64,000 nt of DNA, taken from Engraulis encrasicolus. Its lineage: Eukaryota; Chordata; Actinopteri; Clupeiformes; Engraulidae. Positions 56,584 to 64,000 of the stretch are shown here, in pieces. The stretch's first letter is position 1. Each line of letters starts with the position of its first letter. The stretch lies in assembly GCF_034702125.1 (NCBI RefSeq), contig NC_085880.1, positions 18,481,028-18,545,027 of the forward strand, in the 5' to 3' direction. The notes beneath the pieces are model-generated. The model was given only the letters and a program-made list of their open reading frames with translations. It was not told the origin of the DNA and ran no database searches. Made by a program: the position numbers and the translations under genes.

Positions 56584-56728
56584 TGGTGTTTGTCACTATG
56601 CACATGTTCAATGAGATTGAAAGCAACACACTTCAGAGCACACATTTAATTCACAAAACAGTTTTGGTGAGCAGAATATACAATTAGTAGTGCCAAAAAA
56701 AACCATGAACAGAGCAGGGAGTGCATAC

Positions 56729-56857
<129 letters not shown>

Positions 56858-57682
56858 ATATACACAGAGGACATACTCATGTATTGGTACTCATGTCATA
56901 CTCATTGGTATCCAAGAGTTATTGCATCGATTGTCTTGCTCAATGTAGATATTACAGTAGCGGTGGCCCACTCTGCAAACACAACTATTTTACATTGTGC
57001 TGTATCAATTAGTCTATTGCAGAACACCAGATGGATGGAAAGAGATCATTGGATTGAGGGATACCAATGAATGGTCATTCTGTGCATGTGCGTGTGAAAT
57101 GTGGTTATGGCCCTTTGTTGAGTTGTTTGGTCCTTGCTTTGACACACCTGTACCAAGAGGACAGCAAGGCAAAGAGCTGAGGACCCGGTTGGAGGCTGTC
57201 CTAGATAATGTTTTAGCTCTGTTGATGTAGCAGGAGGATTAGAGAGGGGCTAACTTTTTTCCTCTTGTAAGTGTGCCTCCTGAAGGCCGCAATTATCTCT
57301 TTGGTTTTCTTTGCATTCAAAGATGCAGAAATTATTCTCTGTATACCAGACTACCACCTTTTGCTGGCCACAGCAACTTCCATCTGGAGCTACGCCATAG
57401 GCATAGAGGTCCAAAAGAGTGGAGTTATTTAAAGAAATCCTTGCACTTATGACACATTTTGTGTCACATTTGTCTGAGCTGCGCTTTATCTATTCACAGA
57501 ATCGAAAAGTGACTCATTGGAGCAGTCATTGTTGCTGAAAGAACTACTTTTTCACTTATTTAACTTCTCACCACCATACATTTTGACTGTGTCACATCTC
57601 TGAAAAAGCAGTGATCCTGATTGGTTCTACGGTATTGTGGTTTGCGATGAGGGCGAATCCGAAGGATGAAAAAGTGAAGGAA

Positions 57683-57995
57683 GTGAAAGCCCATTGGGAA
57701 ACTCCAACTCCCATTGTCATTGTGACACAGCACTCCACAGCACACAAGTGAACACTGCACACTGCACACAACAAAATTGAATTTATGCCTCACCCTTGCA
57801 AGGGGGCAGCCCTCAGTGGCGCCCCATGGGGAGCAGTGCGGTGGGACGGTACCATGCTCAGGGTACCTCAGTCATGGAGGAGGATGGGAGAGAGCACTGG
57901 TTGATTACTCCCCCCACCAACCTGGCGGGTCGGGATTCGAACCGGCAACCTCTGGGATGCAAGTCTGACGCCCTAACCGCTCACCCATGACTGCC
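57683..57995 (-). mobile_element. tRNA-derived SINE, full length
   Basis: On the minus strand: head GGCAGTCATGGGTGAGCGG (A-box region), B box GGTTCGAATCC (within 57930-57945), unrelated body, and a tail with GTGTCACAATGACAATGGGA. Short CACACTGCACAC repeats lie in the tail. Confidence 0.85.
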
Positions 57996-59169
57996 TAGGA
58001 TTATAGGTTATCTACTGTACGTGATGGAGTTGTAAGCCCATGTGAGGGAACCAAGTGATAGGTGAAGCTTAGATGATGGAGCACACTGGATGAGAGAAAC
58101 ACAGTTGTGTGAGGGTGAAGTGCAAGTAAGGGGAAGGCAGCGTGATATTGACCATCACTAGGGTTGTGGGTGTGCTCTGACTGTCCCACTTATGATCCAA
58201 GCCCTTTGGAGTAGAAGTCAGAGCCCTAGGTTAACTTATTCTCAATTACCTCTCCTCCTCTCCAGTGATTTTGAAGGAGTTGTTCGCTTAAATGTGACAG
58301 CTATGTATGCCCAAGACAAATTTATCTTATTTGCAGCAACTGAATGACTCCATGTACTCCATGCCTCTTCTTGCAGATCCAGAGGGGGATGAGGCACTCC
58401 TTGGGGCGAGCACAAGTTGTGATGTCTTTTCATGCTTCGTGAATGGCAGATACAGGAGTAGTGGGACTAATGCCCTATTCAATTTCAGCCATCCCGTTTC
58501 AGTGACTGACAGGAGGACAGGGTGGAGTAGTATGTGATCCTGCCTCAGTACATTGGCTTGATAATGAGGGGGCACAATATGCCATTGTGTGGCTTCTGAT
58601 GTAGATAGCAAAGAGTATGACTAGGACTAATCACTGGAAAACAATTCCATTGCTTTCGCTACAGCTGCAGCAAAATTACAATGTAGTGCCTGGTGTTATG
58701 TAGTGTCTAAACATGTAGGCCTAGTGTCCAAATCACTGAGTAGGAGGAGCTTGATAATGATTGGAGATAGCCTAACTATCAAGAAAGTAAATATTTCACA
58801 ATGACATCAACCTGTCTTTTGTTCCACCTTTCACCTTTCTACCGTTCAAGGATTTAATCTAAACAAGGCAATAAAATCAGCAGACAATAACTTCCCAAAA
58901 CTAGATATTCATATTAGATGAAGGTACATTCAGGCATACAGACTTATCTGTGTATAGTTTTGTCATAATGGAAGAGGTGGGCTGAGGTGAACACATTTCA
59001 TTGTGCATAAGCAATTGAAATAAGACAAAACATTTCAATAGAAATTAGCCTGTCAGTTAATTGGCATGAAAAACAATGGTTGTAAACATGAATTCAGACT
59101 ACACTGAACTGCCTGACTACACTGACTACCTTTGATTATAATTTTAAATTTGATTACATACATTATTTC
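57996..59169. other. Intergenic, nothing recognised
   Basis: No supported exon or repeat. Short frames near 58307-58537 have no recognisable domain. Confidence 0.4.
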
Positions 59170-60262
59170 CCCATGTATGAAAAGAAAACATATAGCTACA
59201 TAATGTTTTTAAGAGTTCACCTTGTTTAATCAAAGATATGTATATCTCTGGTGACAGCGGCCATATTGGATTCCTTCATTTTGAGGCATTATAGGATTTT
59301 TTTGAGCCTGGTATACGACAGATTTGAATTGAGCATATTTCAAAACCCATGGAAATGCTGTATACCAAACATGAACACTATAAATAGGCACTTTGTCCTG
59401 AAAGAAAAAATATGGACACAGAAGTGTACTATTTTTGGGTCAGAAATCAGTGCTTTTTTAGAGGCGTCATCCCATGTTCTACTGCCAGTAACTAAAGAAT
59501 GGAAATAGGTAGACACAAACTTCTTTTTTCAGGTGAAAGTAGATAGTTCAGTGCAGTTTGTGGTAGTATTGGTGTTCACAAAGACATCAGACATTATTTT
59601 CTGTGGATCTTGAAAGTTTGATCATAATGCTAAAAATCGTTGACAATATGAGGCTCCCTGTTTTAAAAAAGCTGCCAGCCAATTATATAAGCATTTTCTT
59701 CAAATCTGACCTTAAATCTGATGACAGAATGGGGTTCCCCATATATGAAAACATAAAAATAAGTCTTATTTTCACATTCATACCTTGTATAGTCAAAAAG
59801 AAAAGGGATTGCGAGATTTTAACCTGGAGTGGAGTCCAATATGCGGACTTCCCTCCTCCCTTGCTCACTTGCCTGCTTGTGATCTCATGATGATGTCACT
59901 GACAACGGAAAATTAATTCAATATCTTGCAAAAGCGCAATTGTAAATTCTTTTTCTCGTGTGCAATTGTTATGGTGAATGAAAAACAGTCCCTCAAAAGT
60001 TGTTGTGGCTAGGCTGACAGCTGGGAAACTTTATCATTTTCTCCACGGAGGAGGGGCCAGGAGGCGGGGCGAGGAGACAAGCACAAGTGGAGGAGGCAAG
60101 GACGCATATTGGGATGCACCCCTACTGTCGGCGGCCATATTGGATTTTGCCCGTTTGAGGCATTTCCGTACATTTTTGCGCCCGGTATACAACAGATTTG
60201 GATTCAGCACCCTTGAATACCCCTAAATCAGTTGTATACCAAAAATTAACACAATTTGCCTT
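59170..60262 (-). repeat. ~0.8 kb inverted repeat, right arm, with a nested MITE
   Basis: Inverted counterpart of 55037-55840. It is interrupted at 59831-60121 by the 290-bp MITE, which the left arm lacks, so the MITE inserted after the two copies existed. Confidence 0.85.
59831..60121 (+). mobile_element. 290-bp MITE family, copy 6
   Basis: GGAGTCCAATATGCGGACTT at the left, ACGCATATTGGGATGCACCC at the right; nested in the inverted-repeat arm. Confidence 0.85.
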
Positions 60263-61029
60263 CAGGGTTCATCTTTTGGGAAAATTGACCCTGACTATTA
60301 GTGTTATGGGGCAGATATGAAGACAACATATAAGGTTTTATTTTGTAGAATGTAAATAAAAATAATTAAGTTACACAACTCATGTATTTGTCTTTATCTG
60401 TTGCATTTTACTGAGTGAATTAGAAACAGACACACACACTTGTGTTCTCCTTTTGGAAACCCTTTAATATACACGACATCTCTGTACAGATGTACAACTG
60501 ATGATATACAGTACTTGTGACTGGGCGCTTAGCGGTACAAATCTAAGGAATCCCCAACACATAACATCATCTCTGTTTATTTAATTGCGTAATAACCTTC
60601 TGTGATCCGGTAGGGCTCCCTCTGCCTCCCCCCCTCCGTCCTCCTCTTCTGAGAAGAACGGAAGGTGTCTTAGATCTGCCTCAGACTGGTTTGTCTTGTT
60701 CTGCACATTAAAGATGCAGATTGCCCTCTGAGTATTGGCTTCCCCCCCCAGTCTCTGAAGATGAGCCGATACCACATTTTTTTTTGAAAAGTAAGCCAGT
60801 CCTGCGCTTGCAGATTAAACATGAGATGCGTGTGAAACACACAAGACAAATAATGGTCAGTCTCCATGAGAATTCCTTGAGAATGTCAATGAGCTTTTAT
60901 GCTCCGGTGAGCTGCAATGGAAATCATATGATCCAACAAAGTACTGTCTGTACAGCATGGTAAGATGTAAGACTAAGCCTGTTTTTCACATAATGTAAGG
61001 TGGCCTTTAAGGTGGCACGCAAAGTTCAA

Positions 61030-61313
61030 GGGTACATTCCATTATCCCAACTCCCGTCCACGACCTGTGCTTGTGGCCTCATGCTTCCCTGATGCCCCGC
61101 CTCCGTGGAGAAATAAAAAATACAAATAGAAACGTTTCCCTGCTGTCAGCATAGCCACAACAACTTTAAAGGGGACTTTCCCCATTCAACATTCCGATCA
61201 CAAATGAGAAAATGACCTTTGAAATGCACTTCTGCCAGATATTGAATTAAATTCTGACGTCAATGACGTTTTACGACGTCATTACGAGGCCACAGGCACA
61301 AGGTCGTACGTGA
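61030..61313 (-). mobile_element. 290-bp MITE family, copy 7 (reverse orientation)
   Basis: It carries the CCGCCTCCGTGGAGAAA and AGCATAGCCACAACAACTTT blocks inverted relative to the other copies. More diverged. Confidence 0.75.
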
Positions 61314-61429
61314 CTTACAATAATGGAAAGAACCTCAAATGTTCAAATTCTCAGTAAATGAACACCATAACCAAAACCTTGTAGTATAGACATTCAGAAA
61401 TGTCACCACTGTGTGCATGAGCCTGGGGT

Positions 61430-61590
61430 CTGTTTCTCGATTCTTGTCGTTGCTAACCGTCTTAAGACCGTCTTAAGACGTAACACCATTCCCTTGGATT
61501 TAGTGGTGAGCGTCGCTGTCGAGTGAGAGTTGAGCCGCTCTTACGAAGGATGTTGCTACCATCGTTAGCAAAGACGCTTTCGAGAATGCC
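61430..61590. repeat. Palindromic MITE-like block
   Basis: TTTCTCGATTCTTGTCGTTG at the left is imperfectly inverted as TAGCAAAGACGCTTTCGAGA at the right, with GTCTTAAGACCGTCTTAAGAC in between. Confidence 0.45.
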
Positions 61591-61608
61591 ACCCCTGAAC
61601 AATGTGCA

Positions 61609-61610
<2 letters not shown>

Positions 61611-61703
<93 letters not shown>
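61611..61703. repeat. (GT)n microsatellite in the probable 3'UTR
   Basis: About 46 GT units. In the sense direction of the ARID5-like transcript it reads (CA)n. Confidence 0.95.
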
Positions 61704-61704
<1 letters not shown>

Positions 61705-61851
61705 ATGAACATGTCTCTCTGTCCTATTCATGCATATGCGTGTGTATGTAAACCAGTCTGCAGTGCACCTGTGTTTATGTACCACCATGTTTTAACTGTC
61801 CTGACAGTTCGCCTGTACTGTATGTACAGTACTGCAAGTTCATATGCGATA

Positions 61852-64000
61852 TCAGAGCTTGGTGCTGGGCTGGGCCGTAACAGCGGGGTACGCCTGTGGC
61901 GTGTTGAAGGGCCGAAGCGGGTACACAACACTGGGCACCTGCTCACCGAACCGCCCCGCTCGACCGGCAGACGGGGCCTGATGGTGGTGGTGGTGGTGAG
62001 GCCCCGTGGGGGTAGATGCCCTCACCAGCTGGCCCTGCATCATGAGGGCGTGCAGCACAAACGGCGGCGCCACCACAGCGGGCAGGGCGCCACCTCCTCC
62101 TTGGCCCTTGAAGTAGGCCAGCGGATGGGGCGGCAGGTAGCCCATCGCCGCCCCCCGCGGCCCCTCGCAAGCCTCCTGCGCCCCGAAAGCACCCACGACG
62201 GGGCACAGGCCGCCCAGGTGTGGAGCGTGCAGAGCCCCCCGGTGGTGCCCCTGGGACGAGTAGCTGTTCAAGTGCACGGCCCTCGCCGGCTCCGGGGGCT
62301 CGGCCTCCTCGCCCTGCCTCTCGGACGGCCGAGTGCACCCCCCTGCCGAGGGGTCTCTGGAGGGCCGGAGGGGCGACGAGGGCCGGGTCACCTTCAGCTG
62401 CAGTGTGTTGCTCTCTCTCGCCTCCACCAGAGGGCGCTTGGGGGGGAGTCTAGCGGCGTCTATTGTCTGTTGTTGAAGTCCGCCGTTTTCCCTCGCCGTT
62501 GCCAGTCCTCCACCCATACCCACCACGGTACCCGCTGCTTTGTAGGTCATATTGGCATCTCTGGCATGCGTTGGTGGCACCCTGCAGGCCTCCTTGACTT
62601 GTGCATCTACTACACCAGCTGGAGGTGTGGAGGCAGGCAGGGTTGTTGTTGTTCTGAAGTCCCCTTGCATTGTGTTATAGGCATGGCCGCTGCCGAAAGG
62701 GCCCTTGCAGAGAGCCGGCCTGGGAAGGCCCAGGTTGGCGTGGTGACCGCTGACTACTGGCGAGTGGTAAGCACCTGCAACTCTCCCGCCGTGGCACTCA
62801 GGAGGGGGAACTCGAGGTGGGGTCGAGTGCCTCTCGTCGATAACCACATCTGGATCGTTCTGTGTGGGTCCGGCGGCCACCTGTCTACTTGGGTCGCCCT
62901 CCGCATACCTGGATGAGTACACCTGTGCGCCCAGGTGGTGGTGGTGCTGCTGCTGCTGCTGCTGCTGCTGGCAGAGCCGGTGCTTGGTGTGGTGGTAGAG
63001 GCTCTGCAGGTGCGGGGAGGAGTAAAACACCTCGTCTCTGCCGACCGAGGGCGAGGACGTGCTGGGAGGGTGGGCAGGTGGTTGGGTAGGGGGGTGGTTG
63101 TGCTCCTCCCAGGGCCTCTGGACCTCCTGGGCTGTGGTGTGGTGGTGGTGGTGGTGGTGGTTCTGGTGGTCAAAGAGGTCTGAACTGGAGCTGAGCTGGT
63201 GCTGGGTCTGGGAGTGGGACAGGGAGGCCAGGGACTGGCTCTTCACCGGAGCGTCTCCTCCTCCACGGTAGGACTGGGAGCCCTGCGGGCTTTTCCGCTC
63301 GTCCTCAGGGCCACTGGCAGCCAGGGGCCTGAAACTCTGGGCGTGCTGGATGACTGAGGGTCGAGGCATGGGTGGCGCCGTTTCGGGGCTGGCGGGATGA
63401 GCGGCGAAGGGGGTTCTCTGGGGGTTCATCGAGGGTTCGAGGAGCGTGCCCATGCCCGTGACACCCAGCCCGCCGCCGCTGCCCCACTCCACGGGGTCGC
63501 AGCGCACCACCACGGTGGCGCTGGCCAAGGGGTACATTTGGGGGACGCCAGCCCCGCCCCCTCCCCCTCCCGCTCCCGCTCCCGCCGCGCACACCTGGGA
63601 CAACAGCTTCTTCTTGGCCAGAGGGGACATGACGCTGTGCGGGCCGCAGAAATAAGGGGTGCTCGGGGCGTTCGGGGAGGAACTTTCATGCACTCTAGAC
63701 GCGCTTAGTGGTGGGGGCTCTGGGTAGGAGCCATTGGTCATCAACTCTTTTATTGGGCTTAGCGCTTGCCCTTCCTCGTCACAGGACTCCAGTGGATAAC
63801 CCATGCTGATGGTGGTGGTTGTGGTGGTGGTGATGGAGGTCTGATGGGGGGCAGGTGGGGCTGGGGAGTCCTCTTTGGGGACACTGCCCCGGGAGGACTC
63901 TGGTTCCTGGGGGGCGAGACCTCCTCCTGGGGAGTGTGGCGGTGAAGAGGTCGTTGATGGCTTGGGACTGGTTTGGAGCGAGATGTCCGTGGCGAGGTGA
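61852..64000 (-). CDS. arid5a: ARID5-family protein, C-terminal exon, partial (arid5a likely)
   Basis: An uninterrupted frame runs from the right edge of the window to TGA at 61852-61854, 716 codons. No acceptor is needed inside the window, so this is one large last exon and the N-terminus, including the ARID DNA-binding domain, lies beyond 64000. The family motif SPLAKKKLLSQV is at 63590-63633, and the protein ends in STKL; human ARID5A has IMSPLAKKKLL and ends NTKL. ARID5A is a nuclear AT-rich DNA-binding regulator that also binds mRNA 3'UTRs. The rest is low-complexity: a Ser/Pro-rich start, a Gly/Ala run near 63560-63590, Gln8-His4 at about 62935-62972, and His runs near 63140 and 61985. 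A Leu-His-Ala-Leu-Met-Met block sits near the C-terminus. Arid5b is the alternative; family membership is more certain than the paralogue. Confidence 0.7.
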   Translation of the reverse strand, partial: HLATDISLQTSPKPSTTSSPPHSPGGGLAPQEPESSRGSVPKEDSPAPPAPHQTSITTTTTTTISMGYPLESCDEEGQALSPIKELMTNGSYPEPPPLSASRVHESSSPNAPSTPYFCGPHSVMSPLAKKKLLSQVCAAGAGAGGGGGGAGVPQMYPLASATVVVRCDPVEWGSGGGLGVTGMGTLLEPSMNPQRTPFAAHPASPETAPPMPRPSVIQHAQSFRPLAASGPEDERKSPQGSQSYRGGGDAPVKSQSLASLSHSQTQHQLSSSSDLFDHQNHHHHHHHTTAQEVQRPWEEHNHPPTQPPAHPPSTSSPSVGRDEVFYSSPHLQSLYHHTKHRLCQQQQQQQQHHHHLGAQVYSSRYAEGDPSRQVAAGPTQNDPDVVIDERHSTPPRVPPPECHGGRVAGAYHSPVVSGHHANLGLPRPALCKGPFGSGHAYNTMQGDFRTTTTLPASTPPAGVVDAQVKEACRVPPTHARDANMTYKAAGTVVGMGGGLATARENGGLQQQTIDAARLPPKRPLVEARESNTLQLKVTRPSSPLRPSRDPSAGGCTRPSERQGEEAEPPEPARAVHLNSYSSQGHHRGALHAPHLGGLCPVVGAFGAQEACEGPRGAAMGYLPPHPLAYFKGQGGGGALPAVVAPPFVLHALMMQGQLVRASTPTGPHHHHHHQAPSAGRAGRFGEQVPSVVYPLRPFNTPQAYPAVTAQPSTKL

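Larger units (their letters stand above)
60430..61851 (-). other. Probable 3'UTR of the ARID5-like gene
   Basis: Downstream of the stop codon no frame is kept. A minus-strand AATAAA lies at 60576-60581 and another at 60337-60342. The stretch includes a (GT)n run, a palindromic MITE and one copy of the 290-bp MITE family. The 3' end is not certain. Confidence 0.35.

Noticed and set aside
57930..57990. tRNA gene suggested by a perfect B box
   Set aside because: No full cloverleaf can be drawn, and the same unit recurs with a fixed body and tail, so it is a SINE. The same applies to 7900-8025 and 42100-42291.
61615..62916. Plus-strand open frame of 433 codons
   Set aside because: It begins in the (GT)n run and then lies antisense to the ARID5-like exon. 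It has no domain and reflects the GC-rich composition of the opposite strand.

Overview
The window looks like teleost fish genomic DNA. It has vertebrate-type split genes with GT-AG introns, very long (CA/GT)n microsatellites, and dense fish-type repeats: hAT, piggyBac-like and Tc1 elements, tRNA-derived SINEs, L2-like LINEs, Penelope-like tails and a Ty3/Gypsy LTR element. There are no prokaryotic features. I cannot name the species.

Three protein-coding loci can be supported. Two are head-to-head paralogues of an ornithine decarboxylase (ODC)-family gene. Copy A is on the minus strand (coding exons 15350 down to 4833, 460 codons). Copy B is on the plus strand (coding exons 28650 to 46943, 433 codons). 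Both have ten coding exons at the same positions and phases, plus a matching 5' untranslated exon, and their introns are alignable. This is therefore an inverted segmental duplication (arms about 4.6-16.4 kb and 20.1-47.1 kb), not retroposition. The third locus is the last coding exon of an ARID5-type gene, probably arid5a, on the minus strand at the right edge (61852 to beyond 64000).

Layout: 1-4.6 kb is repeats, including a complete 1.2 kb hAT element. 4.8-16.3 kb is ODC-like copy A. 16.4-20.1 kb is the spacer between the two promoters, with a Tc1 fold-back nested in a MITE and a long CA repeat. 20.1-47 kb is ODC-like copy B. Its intron 1 holds a 2.4 kb unit repeated three times in tandem, and its intron 2 holds a 2.6 kb hAT element and a 7.4 kb Gypsy element nested inside an older MITE. 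47-49.8 kb is repeats and a LINE 3' end. 49.84-52.6 kb is a second large hAT element carrying housekeeping-promoter-like sequence. 52.6-60.3 kb is intergenic, with an 0.8 kb inverted repeat. 60.4-64 kb is the 3' end of the ARID5-like gene.

The most interesting biology is in the ODC pair. Both copies keep K69, H197, the glycine-rich PLP loop, E274 and the catalytic Cys-Asp, but both have Cys where ODC has R277. The copies differ most in the exon encoding the active-site specificity element, where copy A has Glu and copy B has Asp at the position of D332. Both have lost the usual C-terminal tail, by different mutations. Separately, Penelope-type tails at three loci carry a covarying hammerhead-like RNA motif.
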